A stretch of DNA of 64,000 nucleotides, taken from assembly GCF_001661675.2 (NCBI RefSeq), contig NZ_CP019602.1:62001-126000 (forward strand), in the 5' to 3' direction. The notes beneath the pieces are model-generated. The model was given only the letters and a program-made list of their open reading frames with translations. It made no database searches and had not been told where the DNA came from. Shown here piece by piece: positions 27,071-36,683 of this stretch. Made by a program: the position numbers and the translations under genes. Numbering within the stretch: the stretch's first letter is position 1; every line of letters begins with the position of its first letter. This stretch comes from Croceicoccus marinus. Lineage in GTDB: Bacteria > Pseudomonadota > Alphaproteobacteria > Sphingomonadales > Sphingomonadaceae.

Positions 27071-27724
27071 ATGCCCCAAATCGATTCCAACGCGCCGCTC
27101 GTCATTACCGATTGCGACGAGGTGCTGCTGCGCATGGTCACCCACTTCCGTGCCTGGCTTGCGGAAGATCACGCGATCACGATGAACGTCAGCCGCGATT
27201 TCATTGGCGCGCTTCGCCGTGACGATGGCCGCACGCTGGAGCAGGAGGAGGTCTGGACCCTGCTCGGCGGCTTCTTCGATGCCGAGATGCACCGGCAGGA
27301 CGAAGTACCCGGCGCGATCGACGCGATCCGCACGTTGAGCCTGCATGCCGAGGTGGTCGTCCTCACGAACCTGGGCGACGAGCGGCGCGAGGACCGGATT
27401 CGCCAGCTTGCGACCTTCGGCATCGACCTGCCCGTCTATACCAACCAGGGGCCGAAGGGCCCGGCGCTCGCCCGCATCGTCGAGGAGCGGGGCCGCGACG
27501 CACGAGGGAACCTGCGACCGACCTTCTTCATCGACGATCTGGCGGTCCATCACGGATCGGCCGCCGAGATGGTGCCCCATGTCACCCGGCTGCACTTCGT
27601 GGGCGAGCCCGAGGTGGCGGCGCACACCACCTGCGCGTTCACCGCGGGCCACGCCCATGCGCGCATCGACAACTGGCAGCAGGCCCTTCCGTGGCTGCTG
27701 GACCGCATCAAGGAGCATTCATGA
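27071..27724 (+). CDS. HAD family hydrolase
   Basis: A 217-aa phosphatase-like protein. The nucleophile motif is DCDEVLL (Asp14 and Asp16), the Ser/Thr motif lies in VVLTNLGDE, and the acidic motif IV is FFIDDLAVHH. A cap of moderate size sits between motifs I and II. It overlaps the RidA gene (ATGA). Substrate is unknown. Confidence 0.82.
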   Translation: MPQIDSNAPLVITDCDEVLLRMVTHFRAWLAEDHAITMNVSRDFIGALRRDDGRTLEQEEVWTLLGGFFDAEMHRQDEVPGAIDAIRTLSLHAEVVVLTNLGDERREDRIRQLATFGIDLPVYTNQGPKGPALARIVEERGRDARGNLRPTFFIDDLAVHHGSAAEMVPHVTRLHFVGEPEVAAHTTCAFTAGHAHARIDNWQQALPWLLDRIKEHS

Positions 27725-28191
27725 GCGTGAAGAGCATCGACAAGCGCCTGTCGGAAATGGGCATCACCCTGCCCGAACCGGCCGCTCCGGTCGCCAGCTA
27801 TGTCGCGGCGGTCGAGCATGGCGGATTGCTCCATATCTCGGGCCAGTTGCCCTTCATCGACGGCCAGCTCGTCAAGGGGCGGCTGGGTGAGAGCGTGACG
27901 CTCGATGACGGCATGGCGGCGGCGCGGGCCTGCGGGATCATGATCCTGGCGCAGGCAAGGGCGGCCCTGGGCACGCTGGAACGGGTCGAGCAGGTGGTGA
28001 AGCTGGGCGGCTTCGTGAATTCGACCGGCGACTTCATCGACCAGCCCAAGGTCGTGAACGGTGCGTCCGACCTGATGATGGCGGTCTTCGGCGACGCGGG
28101 TCGCCATGCCCGCAGCGCGGTCGGCGTGCCGGTCCTGCCGCTGGGCGCAGCGGTCGAGGTGGACGCGATCCTCGCCGTCAGGCCTGCCTGA
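27721..28191 (+). CDS. RidA family protein
   Basis: A 156-aa YjgF/YER057c/UK114 protein, belonging to the subgroup that is longer than classical RidA. GLLHISGQLPFIDG and ARSAVGVPVLPLGAAVEVDAI are the family blocks. RidA hydrolyses reactive enamine/imine intermediates made by PLP enzymes; the Arg of classical RidA is not clearly conserved here, so activity is uncertain. It is coupled to the HAD gene and lies 3 bases before the GDPD gene. Confidence 0.87.
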   Translation: MSVKSIDKRLSEMGITLPEPAAPVASYVAAVEHGGLLHISGQLPFIDGQLVKGRLGESVTLDDGMAAARACGIMILAQARAALGTLERVEQVVKLGGFVNSTGDFIDQPKVVNGASDLMMAVFGDAGRHARSAVGVPVLPLGAAVEVDAILAVRPA

Positions 28192-28194
28192 TCG

Positions 28195-28932
28195 ATGGGG
28201 GCATCCGCTCCCTCGTGGCTGACCGACTGGACCTATGCGCATCGCGGGCTGCACGGACCCGATGGCGCGCTGGAAAATTCGCTGCCCGCCTTTAGGGCGG
28301 CGATTGCCCGCGGCCACGGGATCGAATGCGATATCCAGCAAAGCCGCGACGGGTGCGCGATGGTCTTTCACGACTGGACGCTCGACCGGCTGACCGACGA
28401 GCGGGGAGCGGTGCGCGAAAGGAACGCCGCCGATCTGCAGCGGATCGGCCTCCATCAGGCCAGCGGCACGATCCCGACGCTGGACGCCATGCTGCGGCTG
28501 GTGGCGGGGCGGGTCCCGATCCTCGTCGAGGTGAAGTCACGGCGCGATGTCGACTGGCGCCCGCTTGCGCGTGCGGCGCAGCGCGCGCTCGCGCCCTATC
28601 GCGGACCTGCCGCGCTGATGAGCTTCGACCCCGACATCGTGCACTGGCTGCTGCGCCACTCGCGCCGCCCCGTCGGCATGGTGATCGGCCGAGGGGAATG
28701 GCAGCGCGCCGGCGGGCGAGGCGGATTTGCCGCGTGGCGGGGTCTTGCGATCCAGCGTCTCGATCCCGATTTCATCGCTTGTGACATTGCCGACCTCCCC
28801 GATCCTTGGATTGCCCGCCTGCGCGCGCAGGGCCTGCCGGTGCTGAGCTGGACGATCCGCAGCCGCAAGCTGGCCGCGCGGGCGGCGATCCATGTCGACG
28901 CCCCGATCGCCGAGGGCGCGGGCCTGCCGTGA
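28195..28932 (+). CDS. glycerophosphodiester phosphodiesterase family protein
   Basis: A 245-aa TIM-barrel enzyme. AHRGLHGPDGALENS supplies the catalytic His-Arg and Glu-Asn, GIECDIQQSRDG the metal Glu-Asp, and VFHDWTLDRLT the second His. No signal peptide is visible, so it is cytoplasmic. It probably releases glycerol 3-phosphate from lipid headgroup diesters. Its stop overlaps the next gene's GTG start. Confidence 0.88.
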   Translation: MGASAPSWLTDWTYAHRGLHGPDGALENSLPAFRAAIARGHGIECDIQQSRDGCAMVFHDWTLDRLTDERGAVRERNAADLQRIGLHQASGTIPTLDAMLRLVAGRVPILVEVKSRRDVDWRPLARAAQRALAPYRGPAALMSFDPDIVHWLLRHSRRPVGMVIGRGEWQRAGGRGGFAAWRGLAIQRLDPDFIACDIADLPDPWIARLRAQGLPVLSWTIRSRKLAARAAIHVDAPIAEGAGLP

Positions 28933-30065
28933 GCGAGGGAGACCTTGCGATACGCCTGGCCGGATCGGTCGGCACCATCCCCTCGGCGGACTGGGACGCG
29001 CTGAACCCCGGCGGCAATCCGTTCACCAGCCACCGCTTCCTCGACATCATGGAGCAATCGGGCAGCGTGGGGCCCGGCACCGGCTGGGCGCCCGCCCCGT
29101 TGATCCTGGGCGATGGCATCGCCCCTCCACGCGCAGCCCTGCCGGCCTATCTGAAGTCGCACAGCCAAGGCGAATACGTGTTCGACCACGGCTGGGCCGA
29201 CGCGTGGGAGAGGGCCGGCGGCAGCTATTATCCCAAGCTGCAGATCTCCGTCCCTTTCACCCCCGCAACCGGCCCGCGCGTGCTGGCGGCGAGCGAGGAC
29301 GACGCCCGCATCATGCTGCGCGGCGCCGAAGCGCTGGTGTCGGGCGAGGATCTATCCTCCGCCCATGCGACTTTCATCATGCCCGACCAGATCGACCTGT
29401 TCCGTGAAGCGGGATGGCTGATCCGCCAGGACATCCAGTTCCACTGGACCAATCGTGGATTCCAGGATTTCGAAGCGTTTCTCGCCACGCTGGCATCGCG
29501 CAAGCGCAAGGCGATCCGCAAGGAACGCGCCCGCGCCATCGAGGGATTGCGCATCGAGCATCTGTCTGGCGACGCGCTGAAACCGGAGCACTGGGACGCA
29601 TTCTGGCTGTTCTACCAGGACACCGGCGCGCGCAAGTGGGGCCATCCCTATCTGACGCGCGAGGCATTTGACCTGTTCGGATCGCGAATGAAGGACGATG
29701 TCGTCCTGATCCTGGCCTTCGAGGACGACATGGCGGTCGCAGGCGCGCTCAACTTCGCGGGGCCGCAGGCGCTTTACGGACGCTATTGGGGAGCGCTGGT
29801 CGACCGTCCGTTCCTGCATTTCGAGCTATGCTATTACCAGGCGATCGATGCCGCCATCGCACGCGGCCTGCAGCGCGTGGAAGCAGGCGCGCAGGGATCG
29901 CACAAGCTGGCGCGCGGGTATGAGCCGGTTACGACCTACTCGGCCCATTTCATCCCGCACGAAGGCTTTCGCGCAGCCGTCGCGGATTATCTGGACAAGG
30001 AGCGCGCGGGCATCGACATGCAGCAGAATGCCCTGCAGTCGATGACGCCGTTCCGGCGCGGCTAG
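28929..30065 (+). CDS. GNAT-fold acyltransferase, DUF482/COG3146 family
   Basis: A 378-aa protein from GTG 28929 (SEGDLAIRLAGSV), overlapping the GDPD stop. The segments NPFTSHRFLDIMEQSG, SSAHATFIMPDQ, WTNRGFQDFEAFLATL and RKAIRKER, followed by GAQGSHKLARGYEP, are characteristic of this large family, which has a FemAB/GNAT-like duplicated fold and is thought to transfer amino-acyl or acyl groups. It closes a run of five tightly linked genes starting at DUF3572. Confidence 0.85.
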   Translation: MSEGDLAIRLAGSVGTIPSADWDALNPGGNPFTSHRFLDIMEQSGSVGPGTGWAPAPLILGDGIAPPRAALPAYLKSHSQGEYVFDHGWADAWERAGGSYYPKLQISVPFTPATGPRVLAASEDDARIMLRGAEALVSGEDLSSAHATFIMPDQIDLFREAGWLIRQDIQFHWTNRGFQDFEAFLATLASRKRKAIRKERARAIEGLRIEHLSGDALKPEHWDAFWLFYQDTGARKWGHPYLTREAFDLFGSRMKDDVVLILAFEDDMAVAGALNFAGPQALYGRYWGALVDRPFLHFELCYYQAIDAAIARGLQRVEAGAQGSHKLARGYEPVTTYSAHFIPHEGFRAAVADYLDKERAGIDMQQNALQSMTPFRRG

Positions 30066-30072
30066 CCGGGCG

Positions 30073-30402
30073 TCAGGCGTCCAGCCGGGCGTTCTCGATC
30101 AGCCATGCACGGGCGTTGCGCTGTGCATCGGCGATTTCGCGTGCGGTCATTTCGCTGGCTACCTCGCAGCGGCATTGCGGCGCTTCCTCGTGTCCGTTCG
30201 CGGCGGCCAGGTTGAACCATTTATGCGCCTCGACCATGTCGCACGGCAGGCCGTGGCTGCCGGTGGAATAGGCGCAGCCGAGTTCGAACATCGCGTGGTC
30301 GTCGCCCGTATCCGCAAGTGCCCGATAGATGTCCAGATAGTCGCCCGCTCCGGACCGGAACGGCATCGCACTGCGGAAATCCTGCTGATCGAGATAGCCC
30401 AT
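30073..30402 (-). CDS. Sel1-repeat-like small protein
   Basis: A 109-aa protein with one recognisable Sel1/TPR-type repeat, AMFELGCAYSTGSHGLPCDMVEAHKW, shown here only in part by its FELG, YSTG and AHKWFNLAAANG blocks. Such repeats mediate protein contacts. ATG 30402 follows GAAGGGGG. It converges on the acyltransferase gene. No partner is evident. Confidence 0.7.
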   Translation of the reverse strand: MGYLDQQDFRSAMPFRSGAGDYLDIYRALADTGDDHAMFELGCAYSTGSHGLPCDMVEAHKWFNLAAANGHEEAPQCRCEVASEMTAREIADAQRNARAWLIENARLDA

Positions 30403-30672
30403 GGTTCACCCCCTTCGAAGCGCCTTGCCCCCTGTGGCAGCGCAGGGTGCAGTCTGTCCCACCTTGGTCAACAAGCCGTTAACGATGTTCGCGCCCTGTT
30501 ACGTATGGTTTTTCAGGCGGTGATCGGACTGTTCGGGATTGCTTAATCTGTGCACGAATAAGCAGGATCCGCAATGCGCGCTTGTGCCTGAATAGCTTGA
30601 CAACTATAGGGCCGCGCATCGGGGTTTCACATTTGTCGCCGATGAGGGCCGTGGCGACATCTGGAGGTGCGG

Positions 30673-31143
30673 ATGGCAACGAGCATGAGCATGGCGACCG
30701 GAAGCGAGATCGACGACCTTGCTGCGGCACGCAATGCGCTGGCGGGCGAATATCTGCCCAGCGCTGACGAACCTTACATGAATACGCAGCAGCAGGATTT
30801 CTTCCGCAAGCTGCTGACCGAATGGAAGCAGTCCATTCTCGATGTCTCCGCAGGCACGCTGCAGAACCTCCAGGAAGGTCCGATCCGCGAGCCCGATCTC
30901 AACGATCGCGCTTCGAGCGAGACTGATTGGGGCATCGAGCTGCGCACCCGCGATCGCCAGCGCAAGCTGATCGCCAAGATCGATTCGGCACTCCGCCGCA
31001 TCGACGAGGGCGAATATGGCTATTGCGAGGTGACGGGTGAGCCAATCGGTCTTGGCCGACTGATCGCCCGGCCCATTGCGACCATGACCGTCGAAGCGCA
31101 GGAAGCGCACGAGCGGCGCGAGAAGATCTCGCGCGACGACTGA
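30673..31143 (+). CDS. dksA: RNA polymerase-binding transcription factor DksA
   Basis: The 156-aa factor binds the secondary channel of RNA polymerase with ppGpp. The coiled-coil tip segment (NDRASSETDWGIELRTRDR) is present. In the zinc-finger region YGYCEVTGEPIGLGRL only one of the four cysteines remains, the usual alphaproteobacterial form. The ATG at 30673 follows CTGGAGG; a GTG lies 6 bases earlier. Confidence 0.93.
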   Translation: MATSMSMATGSEIDDLAAARNALAGEYLPSADEPYMNTQQQDFFRKLLTEWKQSILDVSAGTLQNLQEGPIREPDLNDRASSETDWGIELRTRDRQRKLIAKIDSALRRIDEGEYGYCEVTGEPIGLGRLIARPIATMTVEAQEAHERREKISRDD

Positions 31144-31338
31144 ACTGCGGTGAAGCGTGGCGTATCGGGCATCGGTCGAAGCCCGATTGTCCCGATGCGG
31201 TACAAAGTTGTGCTGTTGGGGATAGTCCCAATGCGCTTTAGACTTTCTTAGGTCTTGTTCTCTACTGATTGCGTATTGGAATGAGCGGGCATGCGGGCCG
31301 TTCATGTTTTAAATGCGCAGTCCCCAGGGAAACGAGCG

Positions 31339-31701
31339 ATGATCGACCGCCAGGATAATCGCAGGCATGGCCGCGACTCGCTCTTCCTCGTGACGGAGTT
31401 GAGGCTCGAGCGCGACGGACCTCCCTATGAGGTAAAGCTGCGTAACATATCGGATTCCGGAGTCATGGCCGAAGGTCCGATGCGGGTTTCGCGCGGGACT
31501 CGGGTCTATCTGGAACTGCGCAACGTCGGTACGGTGGCAGGCCATGTCGCCTGGGCGGCTGGCGACCGATGCGGGATCGCATTCGACGAATCGATCCGGT
31601 CCTCGCTTGTCCAGTTCCCGGTTTCCAATGTCGACCTTCCCGAAGGCGACAAACAGGAAAACGACGTCTCCCACTTATCGGACCGCGACGACCAGGGCTG
31701 A
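31339..31701 (+). CDS. PilZ domain protein
   Basis: A 120-aa single PilZ domain. The c-di-GMP-binding RxxxR motif lies in DNRRHGRDS and the second motif in NISDSGVMAEG. The ATG at 31339 (MIDRQDNRR) is chosen over one at 31291. It stands alone between dksA and a solute-binding lipoprotein. It probably links c-di-GMP levels to motility or surface behaviour; the partner is unknown. Confidence 0.85.
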   Translation: MIDRQDNRRHGRDSLFLVTELRLERDGPPYEVKLRNISDSGVMAEGPMRVSRGTRVYLELRNVGTVAGHVAWAAGDRCGIAFDESIRSSLVQFPVSNVDLPEGDKQENDVSHLSDRDDQG

Positions 31702-31758
31702 CCGGCCGTCACAAGCAAATGGCTGACCGCGCCCGTGCGACTTGCTAGGACGCGGGGC

Positions 31759-33228
31759 ATGAGCCGCCATCTGCTTCGCCCCCTCTATTGTCTGACGCTC
31801 CTGCTGCCGTGCCTGTCGGCCTGCAGCCAGGACAATGCCGCGCCGGTCGACGTCGTGCTTGTCGGCGACCGGGCAGCCGCCCTGTCAGAGGATGGCGACA
31901 TGGATCCTGCCAGGGCGGCGCTGACCTCCGCCACCCAGGAAGGGCTTGTCGACTTCGACGCCGAGGGGCGCATCACCCCGGGCCTTGCCGAAAGCTGGAT
32001 CGTCACCGACGACGGGCTCAGCTATATCTTCCGCCTGCGGACCATGCGCGACGGCGAGGATGAGCCGATCACCGCCGACGATATACGCAGCCTTCTGTCC
32101 GCCGCTATCGACCGCCAGCAGGATACGGCCCTGGGCCTCGATTTCCAGGCGATCGAGGCGATCTATGCGCGGACGAGCAGGGTCATCGAGATTCGGCTGA
32201 AATCACCGATGCCCGAGTTCCTCAACCTGCTCGCCGGGCCGGAACTGGCGGTGCAGACGGGCCGCGGCAATCCGCAGGTGATGGTCCTGGACACGGACGG
32301 CACGGGCGAACCCCGACTGCTACCCCCTGCCTTGCCAGAGGGGGCGGACAATCCGTTCAGCGATGCGGAGCCGCTGGAAATGCGGATCCTGCCTTCGAAG
32401 GAGGCAGTGGATTTCTTCCAGTCGGGCAAGGCGGCCGTTTTGCTGAACGGCAATGTCGACGGATTGCCCTTTGTCCGCATGGGCGGGCTGCTACGCGGCT
32501 CGATCCGGCTCGATCCAGTCTCGGGCCTGTTCGGTCTTGCTGTCGCGCGGCGAGACGAAGGTTTCCTGAGCGATCCGGTCAATCGGGAAGCCCTGTCGAT
32601 GGCCATCGATCGCGATGCGCTGATCGAACCCTTCAATATCGGCGGCTGGGTGCCGACGACGCGCATCTTTCCAGCCGGCCTTCCCGACAGTGCGGGCCCC
32701 CCGCAGGAGCGCTGGCAGGCAATCACCATGGAGGACCGGCAGGCGATCGCCCGCCGCCGGGTTCAGAGCTGGACCGGTGCTAATGACGCCGCTCCGCAAT
32801 TGACCGTCGCCCTGCCGCCTGGCCGGGGCGGCGATCTGCTGTTCAATCGCCTGCGCCGCGATATGGCGGCCATCGGTGTCGGACTGCAGCGGACGGTCGA
32901 CCGCGACGAAGCCGATCTGTGGCTTGTCGACGAGGTTGCGCGCTACCGCATGGCGCGTTGGTATCTGAACCGGATGAACTGCGGCATCTCCCAAGCCGCT
33001 TGCAGCCCTGAAGCCGACGCCTTGGTGCAGGAAGCGGTTGGCGAAGCCGACGACATGCGCCGCGCCGTACTGATGGCCGAGGCCGAAGCACTGATCGCTG
33101 CAGAAAATGGCTTCATTCCCTTTGGCGCTCCGATTCGGTTTTCGCTCGTCAGGGGTTCGGTCGACGGCTTCGCGGTCAACCCGCTGGGCGTGCATCCCTT
33201 GTCCCCGCTGGCCTTGCCCCCCACCTAG
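31759..33228 (+). CDS. family 5 extracellular solute-binding lipoprotein
   Basis: A 489-aa protein with a lipoprotein signal (LLLPCLSAC, cut before Cys). The body matches the peptide/nickel-type SBP_bac_5 fold: TSATQEGLVDFDAEGRITPGLAESW, seen as its GLVDFDAEGRI and AESWIVTDDGLSYIFRLR blocks, and REALSMAIDRDALI. No ABC permease or ATPase genes are nearby, so it is an orphan binding protein, with unknown ligand. ATG 31759 is preferred over an upstream in-frame codon because it gives a proper signal peptide. Confidence 0.85.
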   Translation: MSRHLLRPLYCLTLLLPCLSACSQDNAAPVDVVLVGDRAAALSEDGDMDPARAALTSATQEGLVDFDAEGRITPGLAESWIVTDDGLSYIFRLRTMRDGEDEPITADDIRSLLSAAIDRQQDTALGLDFQAIEAIYARTSRVIEIRLKSPMPEFLNLLAGPELAVQTGRGNPQVMVLDTDGTGEPRLLPPALPEGADNPFSDAEPLEMRILPSKEAVDFFQSGKAAVLLNGNVDGLPFVRMGGLLRGSIRLDPVSGLFGLAVARRDEGFLSDPVNREALSMAIDRDALIEPFNIGGWVPTTRIFPAGLPDSAGPPQERWQAITMEDRQAIARRRVQSWTGANDAAPQLTVALPPGRGGDLLFNRLRRDMAAIGVGLQRTVDRDEADLWLVDEVARYRMARWYLNRMNCGISQAACSPEADALVQEAVGEADDMRRAVLMAEAEALIAAENGFIPFGAPIRFSLVRGSVDGFAVNPLGVHPLSPLALPPT

Positions 33229-33233
33229 GTTTA

Positions 33234-33671
33234 ATGAAGGACAACGAACCCCGCCGACCCGAAGGCCTGCAGCCCATGTTCGAGGCGCAGTCGATCGGCA
33301 TGGGCAGCGACCCCGCCTCTATCCGCCAGCGGATCGAAATGCTGGAGCGCATTCTCGAGCGCAGTTTCCGCATCCCCGGCATCAACTATCCGGTCGGACT
33401 GGATGCGATCGCGGGTCTGGTCCCGGTGGTCGGCGACCTGCTGACGGCAGCGATGGGCGCCTATGTGGTATGGGAAGCGCGCAACCTGGGTCTGCCCAAG
33501 TGGAAGATCTGGAAGATGGGCGCCAATGTGGCGTTCGACACCGCGATCGGCGCGGTACCTCTGGTCGGGGATGCCTTCGATCTGGTGTTCCGCTCGAACA
33601 CCAGGAATCTCAAAATCATCCGCAAGCATCTCGACAAGCATCATCCCGAGACGCGCGTCATCGAGCAATAG
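33234..33671 (+). CDS. DUF4112 family membrane protein
   Basis: A 145-aa protein. A helical N-terminus leads into FRIPGINYPVGLDAIAGL, VPVVGDLLTAAMGAY and GAVPLVGDAFDLVFRSNTRN, the glycine- and proline-bearing membrane segments that define DUF4112. It follows the lipoprotein by 5 bases. Function is unknown. Confidence 0.85.
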   Translation: MKDNEPRRPEGLQPMFEAQSIGMGSDPASIRQRIEMLERILERSFRIPGINYPVGLDAIAGLVPVVGDLLTAAMGAYVVWEARNLGLPKWKIWKMGANVAFDTAIGAVPLVGDAFDLVFRSNTRNLKIIRKHLDKHHPETRVIEQ

Positions 33672-33686
33672 CCGCGAATGCCCCGA

Positions 33687-33854
33687 TCAGAAGTCGATCG
33701 CGATCCCGTTCTTTTCCCAGTCGCCGTAACGCGTGGGATCGGGCCGCTCACCCCCTTCGTGGCGCGAACCCTTGCCCGGATCGGGCGCAGGTTCGTTCGT
33801 CCAATGGGCGGGCTTCTCGAAGTCGGCGGGCCGCTTGGTGGCGCGTTTTGTCAT
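33687..33854 (-). CDS. succinate dehydrogenase assembly factor 4 (DUF1674)
   Basis: A 55-aa protein whose C-terminus GGERPDPTRYGDWEKNGIAI is the family signature. SdhAF4 binds flavinylated SdhA and helps assemble complex II. The ATG at 33854 (MTKRATKRPADF) is chosen over one 51 codons upstream, which overlaps the divergent rsmB gene and lacks similarity. It is not linked to sdh genes. Confidence 0.88.
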   Translation of the reverse strand: MTKRATKRPADFEKPAHWTNEPAPDPGKGSRHEGGERPDPTRYGDWEKNGIAIDF

Positions 33855-33928
33855 GCATCGAACATGGGGTGGCTGGCGCATGATGGCAAGCGCGGCTAGG
33901 GCGGCTCCATCATTTTCAGGAGCCTTGC

Positions 33929-35185
33929 TTGCCCGATATCGCCGGATTGCCCGCCCGTAGGGCTGCCCTTCAGGTCCTAGATGCCGTGCTTCGGCGCGGT
34001 GAGACAATGGATGTCGCCTTGCCGCGCGCAGCCGGGCGGCTGCGACCTGCCGATGCGGCGCTTGCCCGCGCCATTGCGGGCGAAAGCCTGCGCTGGCTGA
34101 CCGATCTGGACGCCCTGATCGACGGCGCGACGCGCCAGCGTCTGGCCGACGACGCCAAGGTGCGCAGCGTGCTGCGGCTGATGCTCGCGCAGGCCCTGCG
34201 GCTCGATACCCCGCCTCACGCGGTCGTATCGACGGGGCTGGAACTCCTCATGGGTGGACCGCGCCGTTTGGCTCACGGTGTGTTCTCGACCCTGATGAAG
34301 CAGGACGTCCGGCTGCCCGTTCTGCCCAGCCTCCCCGATACGGTCGGCGATCGCTGGGCCCACCAATGGCCCGACCGCGTCGACGCGATACGCCAGGGGC
34401 TGGCCGAACTGCCACCGCTCGACATCATGCTGCGCGATCCGGCGAGCGAGGCCGAATGGGCAGAGCGGCTGGGCGGTACGCCTCTTGGCCACGGCCGACT
34501 GCGCCTGCCGCGCGGACAGGCCGTGACCGAACTGCCGGGCTATGCGCAGGGCGCCTGGTGGGTGCAGGACATGGCCGCGACGATCCCAGCAAGCCTGCTT
34601 GGCGATGGCGCCGGTCAGCGAGTGCTCGATCTCTGCGCTGCGCCGGGAGGGAAGAGCCTGCAACTGGCCGCCGCCGGATGGGAGGTGATCGCTCTGGAAA
34701 TCTCCAAACGGCGGCTGGAACGGCTGCGCGACAATCTCGATCGCACCGGTCTGGCGGCGCAGATCGTCACCGCCGATGCGCTGCAATGGCAGCCGCAAGA
34801 GAAGTTCGACGCCATCCTTCTCGACGCGCCATGCAGTGCGACGGGTACGTGCAGGCGCCATCCCGACGTGCTCCATCGCTTCCTGCCCGGTCGTCTGGAT
34901 GAGATGACCCAGCTGCAGCAGGCCCTTTGCGACAGGGCTATCGACTGGCTGAAGCCGGGCGGAAGGCTGGTCTATGCAGTCTGCTCGCTGGAACGCGAGG
35001 AAGGGGAAGAACAGGCAAGCAGCCTCGCGTCCGATCGCCGGCTTGAACCGCAGCCGATTTCCCCGGAGGAGCTACCGGCGTCGCTCGACCCGACGAGCGA
35101 GGGCTGGCTTCGCACCGATCCGGGCATGATGGCGGAAGCGGGCGGTATGGACGGCTTCTTCGCCGCCCGCTTCGTTCGCCGTTAG
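33929..35185 (+). CDS. rsmB: RsmB-type rRNA (cytosine-5) methyltransferase
   Basis: The 418-aa protein starts at TTG 33929 after CAGGAG. An N-terminal NusB-like domain (about residues 1-140) precedes a SAM-dependent methyltransferase domain with LDLCAAPGGKSLQL (SAM motif I), DAPCSATGTCRRHPD (motif IV Cys) and VYAVCSLEREEGE (motif VI Cys). It methylates C967 of 16S rRNA in E. coli numbering. It converges on msrA with a 3-base gap. Confidence 0.92.
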   Translation: MPDIAGLPARRAALQVLDAVLRRGETMDVALPRAAGRLRPADAALARAIAGESLRWLTDLDALIDGATRQRLADDAKVRSVLRLMLAQALRLDTPPHAVVSTGLELLMGGPRRLAHGVFSTLMKQDVRLPVLPSLPDTVGDRWAHQWPDRVDAIRQGLAELPPLDIMLRDPASEAEWAERLGGTPLGHGRLRLPRGQAVTELPGYAQGAWWVQDMAATIPASLLGDGAGQRVLDLCAAPGGKSLQLAAAGWEVIALEISKRRLERLRDNLDRTGLAAQIVTADALQWQPQEKFDAILLDAPCSATGTCRRHPDVLHRFLPGRLDEMTQLQQALCDRAIDWLKPGGRLVYAVCSLEREEGEEQASSLASDRRLEPQPISPEELPASLDPTSEGWLRTDPGMMAEAGGMDGFFAARFVRR

Positions 35186-35188
35186 CAC

Positions 35189-35731
35189 CTATTCCACTGG
35201 CGACTTCGACCGATCGGCAAAGCTCTTGCGAAGCTTGGCCAGCTTGGGCGGGATGGTGGCGAGGCAATAGGGATTGCGCTGGCCGTCGCCTTCCCAATAT
35301 TCCTGGTGGTAATCCTCCGCGATGTAGAACTCGGTCGGTTCCTCGATCGTGGTGACGACGGGAAGGTCCCGCTCGTCCTGCGCGCGGCGAATGGCGGCTT
35401 CGGCCCCGGCCTTCTGCGCCTCGTTCAGCGGGAAGATGGCCGAGCGATATTGCGTGCCGACATCGTTGCCCTGTCGGTTCAGCTGCGTCGGATCATGCGT
35501 TCCCATGAAAACGTCGAGCATGTCGGCATAGCTGATGACATCGGGATCGAAGGTCAGCCGAACAGCCTCGGCATGACCCGTATTGCCCGAACAGACCTGC
35601 TTGTAGGTCGGATTCTCGACATCGCCGCCGATATAACCGCTTTCCACCTCGCTGACGCCGATCACGTCGCGGAAGATCGCCTCGGTGCACCAGAAGCACC
35701 CGCCGGCCACGATTGCCTGTTCTTCGCTCAT
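35189..35731 (-). CDS. msrA: peptide-methionine (S)-S-oxide reductase
   Basis: The 180-aa repair enzyme reduces methionine S-sulfoxide. The catalytic motif is GGCFWCTEA near residue 12; [32 protein letters not shown] and AEDYHQEYW follow as in the family. No signal peptide, so it acts in the cytoplasm. msrB is not adjacent. Confidence 0.96.
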   Translation of the reverse strand: MSEEQAIVAGGCFWCTEAIFRDVIGVSEVESGYIGGDVENPTYKQVCSGNTGHAEAVRLTFDPDVISYADMLDVFMGTHDPTQLNRQGNDVGTQYRSAIFPLNEAQKAGAEAAIRRAQDERDLPVVTTIEEPTEFYIAEDYHQEYWEGDGQRNPYCLATIPPKLAKLRKSFADRSKSPVE

Positions 35732-35819
35732 GAAATTCTCCTTGGCGCTTCAGATAGGAACGCGCTCACCGCGTTGCCAGTGCTTGTCACCCCGCCATCG
35801 GCACCATAACTGGGGGCCC

Positions 35820-36674
35820 ATGACCCAGATCACCGTCGCCGCCCTCCAATGTGCCCTCGCCTCGGACGACGAGCAGGCAAACATCGCCGCCGTGTCCGCC
35901 CTGGTGGAGGAGGCCGCGGGCAGGGGGGCGCAAGTCGTCCTGCCGCCCGAACTGTTTTCCGGGCCCTATTTCTGCCGCGAGGAGGACGAGGCCCTGTTCG
36001 CCCTTGCCCGTCCGACCGAAGAACACCCTTCGGTGCAGGGGATGCAGAAGCTGGCCGCCGGTCTGAAGATCGCGATACCGACCAGCTTCTTCGAACGTGA
36101 CGGCCATCATTATTACAACACGCTCGCCATGATCGGCCCCGATGGCGAGATCATGGGCACCTATCGCAAGAGCCATATTCCCGACGGACCGGGATATGAG
36201 GAAAAATACTACTTCCGGCCCGGCAATACCGGATTCAAGGTGTGGGACCTGTTCGGAACCCGCATCGGTGTCGGCGTCTGCTGGGATCAATGGTATCCGG
36301 AAACCGCGCGCGCCATGGCATTGATGGGCGCGGAACTGCTGTTCTATCCCACTGCCATCGGTTCGGAACCCTATGACGCGGACCTGGATACCAGCCGGAT
36401 GTGGCGGCGCGCGATGATCGGGCACGCCGTCTCGAACTGCATGCCCGTGATCGCCGCGAACCGGATCGGGAAAGAAGGCGAGTGCCAGACCTTCTATGGC
36501 CACAGCTTCATCTGCGACGAATGGGGCGATTATGTCGAGGAGTTCGGGCGCGAGGAAACCGGCGCGCTGGTCGCGACGCTCGACCTGAAGCGCGCCGCCA
36601 TGCACCGTGCCGGCATGGGCTTTTTCCGCGACCGACGTCCGCAGCTTTACGGGCGGCTGGCGGAAGATATCTGA
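35820..36674 (+). CDS. aguB: N-carbamoylputrescine amidase
   Basis: A 284-aa nitrilase-superfamily enzyme of polyamine synthesis from agmatine. The catalytic triad is seen as PPELFSGPYF (Glu), TYRKSHIPDGPGYEEKYYF (Lys) and GVGVCWDQWYPE (Cys), and SEPYDADLDTSRMWRR is typical of AguB. ATG 35820 follows a G-run. Agmatine deiminase (aguA), the usual partner, is not in view. It is followed closely by folK. Confidence 0.95.
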   Translation: MTQITVAALQCALASDDEQANIAAVSALVEEAAGRGAQVVLPPELFSGPYFCREEDEALFALARPTEEHPSVQGMQKLAAGLKIAIPTSFFERDGHHYYNTLAMIGPDGEIMGTYRKSHIPDGPGYEEKYYFRPGNTGFKVWDLFGTRIGVGVCWDQWYPETARAMALMGAELLFYPTAIGSEPYDADLDTSRMWRRAMIGHAVSNCMPVIAANRIGKEGECQTFYGHSFICDEWGDYVEEFGREETGALVATLDLKRAAMHRAGMGFFRDRRPQLYGRLAEDI

Positions 36675-36683
36675 TCCGCCGCC

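Noticed and set aside
30584..30625. dksA promoter with TTGACA at 30597
   Set aside because: No acceptable -10 lies 16-18 bases downstream, so the match is probably chance.
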